Below are positions 1 through 6,016 of a stretch of 7,956 nt of DNA, in pieces. A program made the position numbers and the translations under genes. Source of the stretch: Gammaproteobacteria bacterium (lineage in GTDB: Bacteria > Pseudomonadota > Gammaproteobacteria > SZUA-229); contig JAASSE010000027.1 in NCBI GenBank assembly GCA_021768055.1, forward strand, positions 1 to 7,956. Direction: 5' to 3'. The first letter of the stretch is position 1. Each line of letters begins with the position of its first letter. The notes under the pieces were generated by a model that had not been told where the DNA came from, searched no databases, and saw nothing but the letters and a program-made list of their open reading frames with translations.

Positions 1-2
1 GT

Positions 3-150
3 TTCAAGGACTACGTTCAATACCGTAAGGCGCAGGGATACAATTCGGTGAGCATGATAGCGGCTCATCCGGCCTGGGCCAATGACGGGCTGTCCCCGGC
101 GCTTTATGAAAACGGCAGCACCACGATTCGGAGCCGCTGGAAGCCGGTCT
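3..150 (+). pseudogene. 3' fragment of a DUF4038-like (apiosidase-like) protein, truncated before tRNA-Leu
   Basis: Reading frame 3 is open from the window edge and shows coding character up to about base 150, with mostly G or C at third codon positions. The peptide begins FKDYVQYRKAQGYNSVSMIA and continues with AHPAWANDG and an ENGSTTIRSRW stretch. From memory this resembles the segment of DUF4038 (apiosidase-like, glycoside-hydrolase-type) proteins in which 'RKAQGFN' is followed by 'AAHPxWANDG'. I could not search for it. The frame does not stop: it runs on through the tRNA gene to a stop at 489-491, which is implausible for a real protein. The gene therefore probably lost its 3' end here, or is a remnant brought next to the tRNA. 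The start lies outside the window. The family call is moderate to weak; that this is a coding remnant is more likely than not. Confidence 0.45.
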
Positions 151-177
151 CTAGAGGCTATACAATACGCATCGCAC

Positions 178-264
178 GCCGGAGTGGTGGAATTGGTAGA
201 CACGTCGGATTCAAAATCCGATGCTGGCGACAGCGTGCCGGTTCAAGTCCGGCCTCCGGTACCA
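178..264 (+). tRNA. tRNA-Leu (anticodon CAA)
   Basis: This 87-base gene folds as a complete class II tRNA. The acceptor GCCGGAG pairs with CTCCGGT, with a G-U at the first pair. The D-arm is GTG/CAC. The anticodon stem TCGGA/TCCGA encloses loop TTCAAAA with anticodon CAA. The long variable arm has stem GCTG/CAGC around GCGA, as expected for tRNA-Leu. The T-arm is GCCGG-TTCAAGT-CCGGC, followed by discriminator A and a genome-encoded CCA (262-264). It reads UUG codons. A TATACAAT stretch at 159-166 sits at the right distance to be its -10 element, but I see no good -35. The hairpin AGCGCC-TTTC-GGCGCT at 307-322 could mark the end of the transcript, although no T-run follows it. Confidence 0.97.
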
Positions 265-325
265 TACCTATTGTTTCCCCATTCGCATCAAAAACCAATC
301 AACCAAAGCGCCTTTCGGCGCTAGT

Positions 326-432
326 GCCGGTTCAAGTACTCGCACCCTCCCTGGCGCTCGCCCTACGGGCCATTTCACTGCGTGAAATGTTTTGGATTGT
401 TCCCGACAATCCTGCTCCGGCCTCCGGTACCA
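326..432 (+). repeat. split copy of tRNA-Leu T-arm/acceptor end interrupted by a 79-base insert
   Basis: Bases 326-337 (GCCGGTTCAAGT) equal the 5' T-stem plus T-loop of the tRNA at 237-248. Bases 417-432 (CCGGCCTCCGGTACCA) equal the rest of that tRNA, 249-264. In the tRNA the two blocks are contiguous. Here they are separated by bases 338-416. A third, partial occurrence at 493-504 is followed by the same start of the insert (ACTCGCACCCTCCCTG at 505-520), so the insertion appears older than the tandem duplication. It is not a functional tRNA: no acceptor 5' strand, D-arm or anticodon arm is present. Confidence 0.75.
360..412. repeat. cluster of three short perfect hairpins (REP-like)
   Basis: Three perfect stem-loops follow each other inside the 79-base insert. 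GCCC-TAC-GGGC lies at 360-370. CATTTCAC-TGC-GTGAAATG lies at 371-389. GGATTGT-TCCCG-ACAATCC lies at 394-412. No T-run follows, so a terminator is unlikely. The arrangement resembles REP or other small palindromic dispersed elements of gammaproteobacteria. That assignment is an inference, because other genomic copies cannot be seen from this window. Confidence 0.55.
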
Positions 433-548
433 ATACTGATTTATTTCCATCCCCATCAAAAAAATCATCGACCAGGCGCCTTCAACGCTAGTACCGGTTC
501 AAGTACTCGCACCCTCCCTGACGTTTGCGAGGGTTTGGAGTTAATACC

Positions 549-576
549 TTGAAACAGCACCCAGCGGGTCTATACT
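549..576 (+). promoter_or_regulatory. sigma70-like promoter of the FHA gene
   Basis: TTGAAA at 549-554 and TATACT at 571-576 are separated by 16 bases. They match the -35 (TTGACA) and -10 (TATAAT) consensus well. Transcription would start near base 583, about 29 bases ahead of the ATG at 612. That leaves room for the GGAAAGAG ribosome-binding site at 597-604. Confidence 0.6.
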
Positions 577-611
577 CACGCTTATCTTATTAATTCGGAA
601 AGAGCTTTATT

Positions 612-959
612 ATGGCCGAGCTTCAGTTATTGGTAGATAGTGTTGTAGTCAATACCTTCCCATTAAATAACAACAAGATAACGATTGGACGTACAAAGAA
701 CAATGACATCGTCATCGATGAAGAAGCAGTCAGTAGTGAGCATGCGCGTATAATAATGACCCCGAATGAGCACATGGAAGGCGTGATCGATATATTTATT
801 GAAGACCTCAACAGTACTAATGGTACTTTTGTCAACGAAGAACGCGTAAAACGCAAACAACTACATAACTCTGATTACATTCGTATTGCCTGGACCAAAT
901 TTAAACTTGTCTCTGATCAAGACACTGATATTGAAGAGACTTCTGTAATTGCCCATTAA
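612..959 (+). CDS. small stand-alone FHA domain protein
   Basis: This 115-residue protein is essentially one forkhead-associated (FHA) domain, a module that binds phosphothreonine peptides. The conserved signature is complete: G26-R27 before the NNDI segment, S42-x-H44 (SSEHARI), then DLNSTNGTFVN at 65-75 with N70-G71. These are the residues that contact the phosphopeptide in known FHA domains. There is no signal peptide, membrane segment or second domain, so it is probably a cytoplasmic adaptor for a Ser/Thr kinase pathway; no kinase or phosphatase is in the window. The start follows the GGAAAGAG Shine-Dalgarno at 597-604. The gene is noticeably A/T-richer than its neighbours. It is monocistronic, with its own promoter, and converges with the GGDEF-EAL gene. 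Confidence 0.9.
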   Translation: MAELQLLVDSVVVNTFPLNNNKITIGRTKNNDIVIDEEAVSSEHARIIMTPNEHMEGVIDIFIEDLNSTNGTFVNEERVKRKQLHNSDYIRIAWTKFKLVSDQDTDIEETSVIAH

Positions 960-981
960 ATTTGTTACTGTCATTTAAATA

Positions 982-1005
982 CCGGATTTACCCGGGTTAA
1001 ACCGG
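982..1005. terminator. 24-bp imperfect palindrome between convergent genes, possible bidirectional terminator
   Basis: CCGGATTTACCC followed by GGGTTAAACCGG forms an imperfect 24-bp palindrome with ten pairs and two mismatches. It lies 22 bases after the FHA stop codon and overlaps the stop of the opposing GGDEF-EAL gene. A role in ending transcription from both sides fits the convergent layout. No clear T-run follows on either strand, so the call is weak. Confidence 0.35.
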
Positions 1006-2976
1006 CTTCAATATGTGCAGCCTTCCCTGCCTGCCGAACAGTTCCTCGAAAGGTTCGGGATAGCCTAATAAATATCCCTGGAACTTGCTGCAGCCTTGTG
1101 CTTTCAGAAATTCCAGTATTTCTTCTGTTTCAACACCTTCCGCAACAACATCGATCTGCATGTGTTTTGCCATGGCGATGATAGTTTCGACAATGATGGC
1201 GTCGTTTGGATCAGTGGCAATATCGAGCACGAAGGATTTATCGATTTTCAGCAGATCAACGGGGAGACGCTTGAGGTAGGACAGCGAGGAATACCCCGTA
1301 CCAAAGTCATCGATAGCAAAAGTAACGCCCATCTCTGACAGTTCTTTCATTTTACTAATGGCTTCTTCAACATGATTCATTATGGTACTTTCAGTGATTT
1401 CAAACCTGACTTTTGCAGGATCGACGTCGGTTTCCTCGAATATACCGTTAACCCTGTTGACAAATTCGGGCTCCTCAAACTGGCGGGGACTGACATTAAT
1501 ACACACTTTCAATTCTCTGAATTCGGATAGCTGAACCATATCACTGCAGGCAGTCTTTATTGCCCATTCACCTACCTGAATTATAAGGCCGGTGCGTTCG
1601 GCAACTTCTATAAAATCAGCCGGCGAGATAACACCCTTCTCAGGATGCTCCCATCGCAGCAAGGCTTCTACCGCGAACATATTATTGTCCGCATCAAATA
1701 GAGGCTGGTAATACATATCAAGCGAACCATCTGACAGTGCCTGGCGCAAACCTTTTTCTATCTGACGTTGATAATTCACAGCTTTCTGCATTTCCGGCAC
1801 AAACAGGCGAATCTTGTTGCGGCCGGCATCCTTGGCTTCGTACATAGCCACATCAGACTTCTGCAACAAGTCTTCCGGTGTTACTTTGCCAATCGGGAAA
1901 AGCACGATGCCGATGCTGGCCGTGATATGCAGCTTATGTTCGTCAACGTCGAACGGCTCATTGAACAATTCCATTATTTCATCAGCAAATATCTGTGCAT
2001 TTTCAGTCGCCTCCGAAAATTCCTCGCCAATTTCGGAGAGCAGGATAATAAATTCATCACCACCCAGACGGGCGACGAGATCTTCATCCCGCAAGCGCCG
2101 CTGAATTCGCTGTGCGACCAGCACCAATAAATCATCGCCTACTGAATGTCCCAGTGAATCATTGGTATTTTTGAAATAATCAAGATCTAGAAACAACACT
2201 GCGCCCAGATAGTTATGCCGGGACGCGCGGGCGATTTCCTGTTTGAGCCTGTCAGACAACATACGGCGATTCGGAAGATCGGTTAATGGATCGTAATTTG
2301 CCTGGTACTGGATGATCAGCTTGGCTTTCTGTTGCTTCAACCGCCCCAGGAACATTTCCCGTAATGTTTCGTTCAAGCGCCTGGCATTACTCAACACCAT
2401 GATTGTAAACAGCATGGCCATAACACCCATCTCGTAGCTTATGATTGACCCCACATACAGAAAACGGCCGATCAATGGCAGTATTAAAAACAAGACAAAC
2501 ACCACCAGTGAGCTCAACAGCGGCGACAGCGTCGATACAGCACCGGCACACATGCCGGCCAGGATAAATGCCAGGAACGCCTGATGGGCTATTTCACCGT
2601 GTGGGAACAGCCATATCGAAACGGCACCCCATACCGCACCCGAGGCCGCGCTGGACGCGAATATGATTTCCCTCCAGACGGGTGCGGCCTGCTGCTCCGG
2701 TGTCAGTGACTTGAATTTGAGATAAAACGCCAGTCTTGCAGAAGAAATGCTATTGGCGACGAGAAACCAGATCACAATGGTTTCCCGGTCGATATAGTTC
2801 CACATGACAATGCCCAGCACCAGGCTGTTGAGCAGGATTGCCATCACGGTTAATGGCAATGACGAATAAACCAGTCGAACCAGATCCGGCTCTATGTTGA
2901 GACTTTCTGCTGTCCTTTCCCGGTTATCCTGCAACATTATTATTCTGGCACCCCGGATGTGTGCTGGATATCTCAC
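997..2976 (-). CDS. membrane-anchored GGDEF-EAL protein (diguanylate cyclase/phosphodiesterase)
   Basis: This 659-residue dual enzyme of cyclic di-GMP metabolism has about five to six membrane helices at roughly residues 38-197, resembling an integral-membrane sensor with no known name. The GGDEF domain follows at ~225-390, with an intact GGDEF at 305-309, substrate-site DLDYFKN at 264-270 and an inhibitory I-site RDED at 296-299. The EAL domain is at ~405-645, with E437-A-L, N494, E526, DDFGTG at 556-561, K577, E613 and Q633. All expected metal-binding and catalytic residues are present. By sequence both synthesis and breakdown of c-di-GMP are possible; the net activity cannot be read from sequence. 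The GTG at 2976 has an AGG six bases upstream. An ATG at 2937 (residue 14) is an alternative start. It lies on the same strand as the AraC-family gene but is separated from it by 235 bases and a terminator, so it is probably transcribed alone. Confidence 0.95.
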   Translation of the reverse strand: MRYPAHIRGARIIMLQDNRERTAESLNIEPDLVRLVYSSLPLTVMAILLNSLVLGIVMWNYIDRETIVIWFLVANSISSARLAFYLKFKSLTPEQQAAPVWREIIFASSAASGAVWGAVSIWLFPHGEIAHQAFLAFILAGMCAGAVSTLSPLLSSLVVFVLFLILPLIGRFLYVGSIISYEMGVMAMLFTIMVLSNARRLNETLREMFLGRLKQQKAKLIIQYQANYDPLTDLPNRRMLSDRLKQEIARASRHNYLGAVLFLDLDYFKNTNDSLGHSVGDDLLVLVAQRIQRRLRDEDLVARLGGDEFIILLSEIGEEFSEATENAQIFADEIMELFNEPFDVDEHKLHITASIGIVLFPIGKVTPEDLLQKSDVAMYEAKDAGRNKIRLFVPEMQKAVNYQRQIEKGLRQALSDGSLDMYYQPLFDADNNMFAVEALLRWEHPEKGVISPADFIEVAERTGLIIQVGEWAIKTACSDMVQLSEFRELKVCINVSPRQFEEPEFVNRVNGIFEETDVDPAKVRFEITESTIMNHVEEAISKMKELSEMGVTFAIDDFGTGYSSLSYLKRLPVDLLKIDKSFVLDIATDPNDAIIVETIIAMAKHMQIDVVAEGVETEEILEFLKAQGCSKFQGYLLGYPEPFEELFGRQGRLHILKPV

Positions 2977-3130
2977 GCGCGACCTGAAATACTCGCGCGC
3001 CGTACAGTCTGTGGACTGGCTTTTTTCTCAGTTGGAAGATTGCAGCCGCAGACCGCAGGTACGGCGGGAAAAACTTCTGCGTACGCCTTGTTTATAGCAG
3101 CTGAAAGATGGAAATGGTGGTTATATTTTC

Positions 3131-3186
3131 AACAAAAACAGTCAGGTACGACCAATGGTCATAGAAATATGACCAATGGACCTGAC
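3131..3186 (-). terminator. intrinsic terminator after the AraC-family gene
   Basis: Read on the minus strand, a long stem-loop is followed directly by TGTTTTTGTT (3140-3131). The stem pairs 3141-3147 with 3180-3186, 3152-3154 with 3177-3179, and 3156-3163 with 3168-3175 around a four-base loop (3164-3167). It has one bulge (3148-3151) and one A-A mismatch. The hairpin starts 26 bases past the regulator's stop codon. It separates the regulator from the GGDEF-EAL gene. The stem contains the 11-bp palindrome GACCAATGGTC at 3150-3160 and a repeat of GACCAATGG at 3171-3179, so an additional protein-binding role cannot be excluded. Confidence 0.7.
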
Positions 3187-3211
3187 CACTGGCACTAGGC
3201 TTGCAGCTGGA

Positions 3212-4114
3212 TCATTGATACTGGCTGCGAAATTCCTTCGGTGACAGGCCAAACTGCTCCTGGAAGGCACGGGAGAAGTGGCTGCGGCTGGAAAACCCCA
3301 CCTTGCCGGCGACACCATCCACCGATTGGCCACTGGTTTGAAGCAATTGAGCGCCACGTCGCAGCCTGACGTCACGTACGTATTCCATCGGCGTACGCCC
3401 GAAGCATTGTTCAAAATGCCGGATAAAAGTTGAGCGACTCATGTGGGCGACATCGGCCAGTGTTTCGAGCGTGTGCGGTCGTTCCGGATGCTCAAGGATG
3501 GTATCGATCACCCGTGCCATGCGCGGGTCATCCAGTGCTGATAACCACGGCAAGGTCCCTTCTTCCTCTTCGCTCAGGCGGCGTAACACCTGGATCAGGC
3601 ACTGGTTCATCAAGGCGGTCATCATCGCGGCACTGGCCGCGCCCGCACGGCGGTATTCGTCGATCAGCATTTCGAAGATGCCGCGCATCTGGGACGAGTC
3701 ACTGAAGTCCAGCACGATGGCTTCTTTCAGGTGGTCGAACAGCCCCACACCACCAGCATAACTGACCTGGATGCGGCCGCACGCAATGGTTAATGCCTCC
3801 TCATCAACCGGCCCGGCAACCAGCTCACACAGTGGGGCATTGGGGTCGCCCTGGCCGTCGACGCCGGTCTCGTTACTCACGCTACCGCATTGAATGGAAT
3901 GGACCAGGCCGGGCGGCATCACAGCCAGAGAATTGGGCTTTAAAGAAAGCAGCTCACCCGAGCCAAGCAGAAGTTCTCCGTTCCCGGTAAGCGTGTAATG
4001 GAATGTGACCCAGTCACGGCATGGCAGCCGCAACCGCCAGCCATCCGCCAGCCTGCAGGCGGCAAACGGGTCAACTTTCAGGGCGAGGTTCTCAAACAAC
4101 GTTTCCAGGAGCAT
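3212..4114 (-). CDS. AraC-family transcriptional regulator with cupin-type sensor domain
   Basis: This ~300-residue DNA-binding regulator has an N-terminal half resembling the cupin-like (Cupin_6/AraC-binding) sensor found in many AraC-type proteins. It includes a 'GWRLRLPCRDWVTFHYTLTG' stretch and an 'LAVMPPGLVHS' turn. The C-terminal AraC domain has two helix-turn-helix units. The first is ETLADVAHMSRSTFIRHFEQ, followed by FGRTPMEYV. The second is VAGKVGFSSRSHFSRAF, followed by FGLSPKEFR. I chose the ATG at 4114 because the family usually begins directly with 'MLLETLFENL'-type sequence. An ATG at 4129 is possible, and the frame stays open to a GTG at 4219. None has a convincing ribosome-binding site. 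The gene is divergent from the DUF6356-like gene across a 171-base shared region, the usual layout for a regulator and its target; that link is inferred. The effector is unknown. Confidence 0.9.
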   Translation of the reverse strand: MLLETLFENLALKVDPFAACRLADGWRLRLPCRDWVTFHYTLTGNGELLLGSGELLSLKPNSLAVMPPGLVHSIQCGSVSNETGVDGQGDPNAPLCELVAGPVDEEALTIACGRIQVSYAGGVGLFDHLKEAIVLDFSDSSQMRGIFEMLIDEYRRAGAASAAMMTALMNQCLIQVLRRLSEEEEGTLPWLSALDDPRMARVIDTILEHPERPHTLETLADVAHMSRSTFIRHFEQCFGRTPMEYVRDVRLRRGAQLLQTSGQSVDGVAGKVGFSSRSHFSRAFQEQFGLSPKEFRSQYQ

Positions 4115-4285
4115 GGTAATGATTATCATCTTCTTTTTCAGATAGATGCGCAAGCCCCTCCCTGGACTCTGTCTAAATGAATTGACACGCAAGGACACGA
4201 CTTTGGAACCCTTTCGCACCCATTTAAAGGCATTCTAAAACTGTCATTTGAGCGCTCATGAGTGCACCAGACAGGAGGATTGGAG
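4115..4285. promoter_or_regulatory. shared divergent promoter region of the AraC-family and DUF6356-like genes
   Basis: This 171-base non-coding stretch must hold promoters for both divergent genes. A consensus -35 hexamer TTGACA lies at 4182-4187 on the plus strand, without a good -10 at normal spacing, as can occur at activator-dependent promoters. There is a small palindrome GAGCGCTC at 4252-4259. The interrupted palindrome ATGATTATCAT lies near 4119-4129, close to the regulator's start. I cannot assign a transcription start or a proven operator. Confidence 0.3.
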
Positions 4286-4576
4286 ATGAACCCATTTACC
4301 GCACATCCACAGCATCAGGGAATCAGCTATACCGAGCACTGGAGTTTTGCCATGGGGATAGCCTGTCGCCTCTTGATCAGCGTCGCGGCATTCGCACTGC
4401 ATGCGATGCTGCCGTTCATCCCGATCGCACCGCGCCATGACCTCGAAATGACGACAGCCTACCTGGTGGAGCGCAACCACTGGATCGAGACATCAAAAAA
4501 CACCCGTGTTGACGAGCAATCAGATTTCGGGGCTGTCAAACCAGATGGGATCCGAGGAAATCTAGCAATCTCATAA
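4286..4576 (+). CDS. DUF6356-like small membrane protein
   Basis: This 96-residue protein matches the pattern of DUF6356 proteins as I remember it. It has an N-terminal 'F-x-x-HP-x(5)-Y-x-EH' motif (FTAHPQHQGISYTEHW, residues 4-19). A hydrophobic helix with 'LHAMLPFI' follows at about 24-46, and then a polar segment. Function is unknown; it is probably a single-pass inner-membrane protein. The polar tail from ~66 to 96 looks longer than usual for the family. The ATG at 4286 is supported by GGAGG and GGAG just upstream (4273-4285). An in-frame upstream start at 4262 would add eight residues but lacks this support. It is divergent from the AraC-family regulator and sits 108 bases before the cysteine hydrolase gene on the same strand, so both may belong to that regulator's targets. 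This is an inference. Confidence 0.7.
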   Translation: MNPFTAHPQHQGISYTEHWSFAMGIACRLLISVAAFALHAMLPFIPIAPRHDLEMTTAYLVERNHWIETSKNTRVDEQSDFGAVKPDGIRGNLAIS

Positions 4577-4684
4577 CGAGGGGGAGGAATGCCTATGCAG
4601 TAAAACTGAACTGATACAACCGTAGCTGTTTACTACTAATTGTGCGCTCCAACGGGATGCGCATTAAACAATGAGGACACAATC

Positions 4685-5353
4685 ATGAACGTTAATAGCA
4701 ATAATACTGCGTTACTTGTTACCGACCCGCAGAACGACTTTCTTAGCGAGCAAGGCGTTACCTGGGAACTGGTCGGTGACAGCGTTAAAGAGAACAGGAC
4801 GATCGAAAATATCGAGCGCCTGTTCAAAACTGCGAAGGACAACGGTTATGACGTGTTTGTTTCGCCTCACTATTACTACCCAACCGACAAAGGCTGGATG
4901 TTCGGTGGAACGATCGAAAAGATCATGCACGAGATAAACATGTTCGGCCGCAAGAGTGCGCTCAGCCTGGAAGGTTTCCAGGGATCGGGGGCAGACTGGC
5001 TAGAACGTTACAAGCCCTATATCGAGGACGGCAAAACCATCATTGCCAGCCCGCATAAAGTTTACGGGCCCGAGAGTAACGATCTGGCCTTGCAGTTGCG
5101 CAAGCGCGGCATAGACAAGGTCATCCTGGCCGGTATGTCTGCTAACCTCTGCGTCGAAGCGCACCTGCGCGAACTGCTCGAACAAGGCTTCGAGGTCGCA
5201 GTAGTCAAGGATGCAACTGCGGGTGCACGTCATCCGGAACTGGGCGACGGTTACGAAGCCGCGATGGCTAACTTTGGCTATATCGCCAATGCAGTTTTGT
5301 CCACGGATGAGATTGTGGATTCCATGGAGCACCCCGTTTCAGAAGCAGCCTAG
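4685..5353 (+). CDS. isochorismatase-family cysteine hydrolase
   Basis: This 222-residue cytoplasmic hydrolase belongs to the isochorismatase-like/nicotinamidase superfamily. The catalytic triad is visible: D14 in LLVTDPQNDF, K125 in the SPHKVYG segment, and C156 in GMSANLCVEAHLREL. The strand ahead of the cysteine carries the usual G-M-S turn that forms the oxyanion site. The length is normal for the family. The substrate cannot be read from the sequence. Members hydrolyse vinyl ethers or amides such as isochorismate, nicotinamide, N-carbamoylsarcosine or ureidoacrylate, and no pathway neighbour singles one out. I chose the ATG at 4685, with TGAGGA seven bases upstream, over the in-frame ATG at 4640. 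The gene ends in a strong terminator and may be co-transcribed with the DUF6356-like gene. Confidence 0.92.
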   Translation: MNVNSNNTALLVTDPQNDFLSEQGVTWELVGDSVKENRTIENIERLFKTAKDNGYDVFVSPHYYYPTDKGWMFGGTIEKIMHEINMFGRKSALSLEGFQGSGADWLERYKPYIEDGKTIIASPHKVYGPESNDLALQLRKRGIDKVILAGMSANLCVEAHLRELLEQGFEVAVVKDATAGARHPELGDGYEAAMANFGYIANAVLSTDEIVDSMEHPVSEAA

Positions 5354-5368
5354 GAAAACTGGATCTTG

Positions 5369-5404
5369 CGTCGCGGTTTTAGTTAACCGCGGCGTAATTT
5401 TTTT
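5369..5404 (+). terminator. intrinsic terminator after the cysteine hydrolase gene
   Basis: A ten-pair stem, CGTCGCGGTT (5369-5378) with AACCGCGGCG (5385-5394), contains one T-G wobble and encloses a six-base loop. It is followed by TAA and seven T (5398-5404). It begins 15 bases after the stop codon. The T-run abuts the stop codon (5405-5407) of the opposing gene. On the minus strand no T-run follows the stem, so it acts mainly on the plus strand. Confidence 0.9.
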
Positions 5405-6016
5405 CTAGGCATATTCCACAAAATAAATCGCAACACCCAGCGCTATCAATGCGACTTCAACAACACTGATCCACAACAGTATGTAGGTGATGCGACGTCC
5501 GGCGGGTTTCATCGGTTGCCAGACACGGCGCATGTACCAGCGCCATAAGCCAAAGCGTGACCATCGCTTCCACATGATAATGAACCGCTGCAGGTAATCG
5601 GCCCAGTTGACCAGGCTTTTATCCACTTCCTGAAGCCGGTTCTCGCGTTCGTCCTCGGTTAAACCGGCGTAGTCATCAATAATTGTCAATTTGGAACCTT
5701 GAGCGGCGGGCTCGAACTTCAGCTCGGTCTTCTTTTTAAGCCCGTTGTTATAGTGGATAGTGATGCCTTCATCCGTGTTTTCTACCCTTAGTTCAGTCTC
5801 CAGCTCGAAGGGTGTTTCCTGGCTAATGTTTTTTACTGACATGCGGTACCTGTCGTCTGCCAGGTTTTCCCAGCAGTCGAATTCAAGCATCGGATTGATG
5901 CGGAACAACCTTTCGATATCCTGGCTGAACGCTTTTAACTCGTCGACACTCAGGGGGGTATTAATCGATGCCCATGCGGCATCTTCGGTTGTTATCGGCG
6001 CAGACAGGTCGTTCAC
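5405..6016 (-). CDS. SRPBCC-like protein with C-terminal membrane anchor
   Basis: This 203-residue protein has an N-terminal ~140 residues that look like an SRPBCC (START/polyketide-cyclase-like) lipid- or ligand-binding fold. It has 'AAWASINTPLSVDELKAF', then alternating strands such as YRMSVKNIS, FELETELRVEN and SKLTIIDDYAG, typical of this superfamily. A Trp/Arg-rich segment follows at 149-166 (KRWSRFGLWRWYMRRVWQ), then one membrane helix at ~177-200. It is probably held at the inner membrane by that helix. The start is the GTG at 6016, which overlaps the TGA of the upstream uspA-like gene (GTGA), a sign of translational coupling. The longer frame to 6169 only overlaps that gene. No clear Shine-Dalgarno precedes the GTG. 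The superfamily call is moderate and the ligand is unknown. Confidence 0.8.
   Translation of the reverse strand: MNDLSAPITTEDAAWASINTPLSVDELKAFSQDIERLFRINPMLEFDCWENLADDRYRMSVKNISQETPFELETELRVENTDEGITIHYNNGLKKKTELKFEPAAQGSKLTIIDDYAGLTEDERENRLQEVDKSLVNWADYLQRFIIMWKRWSRFGLWRWYMRRVWQPMKPAGRRITYILLWISVVEVALIALGVAIYFVEYA

Larger units (their letters stand above)
249..523 (+). repeat. degenerate tandem duplication of tRNA-Leu 3' end plus downstream flank
   Basis: Bases 249-356 and 417-523 align as two diverged copies with a period of about 167-168 bp. Both start with the identical 16-mer CCGGCCTCCGGTACCA, which is the 3' T-stem, acceptor strand and CCA of the tRNA. They share 'CCCCATTCGCATCAAAAA'-like and 'GCGCCTT..CGCTAGT' blocks. 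Both end with (G/A)CCGGTTCAAGT followed by ACTCGCACCCTCCCTG. The hairpin AGCGCC-TTTC-GGCGCT at 307-322 is intact in the first copy and decayed in the second. No gene is supported between 265 and 611. The repeats and the promoter of the FHA gene account for most of that stretch. Confidence 0.8.

Noticed and set aside
307..322. Intrinsic terminator of the tRNA gene
   Set aside because: The six-pair hairpin AGCGCC-TTTC-GGCGCT is not followed by a T-run. It is mentioned only as a possible transcript end.
249..432. attL/attR of a genomic island at the tRNA-Leu 3' end
   Set aside because: The identical 16-mers are only 168 bp apart and enclose no integrase or cargo gene, so no island is present. 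At most this is a scar.
48..491. Long open frame spanning the tRNA-Leu and repeat region
   Set aside because: It reads straight through a complete tRNA gene and a non-coding repeat. Only the first part, before about base 150, has coding character.
2938..2976. ATG at 2937 as the start of the GGDEF-EAL gene
   Set aside because: It has no better ribosome site than the GTG at 2976, which has AGG at good spacing. It is left as an alternative rather than preferred.
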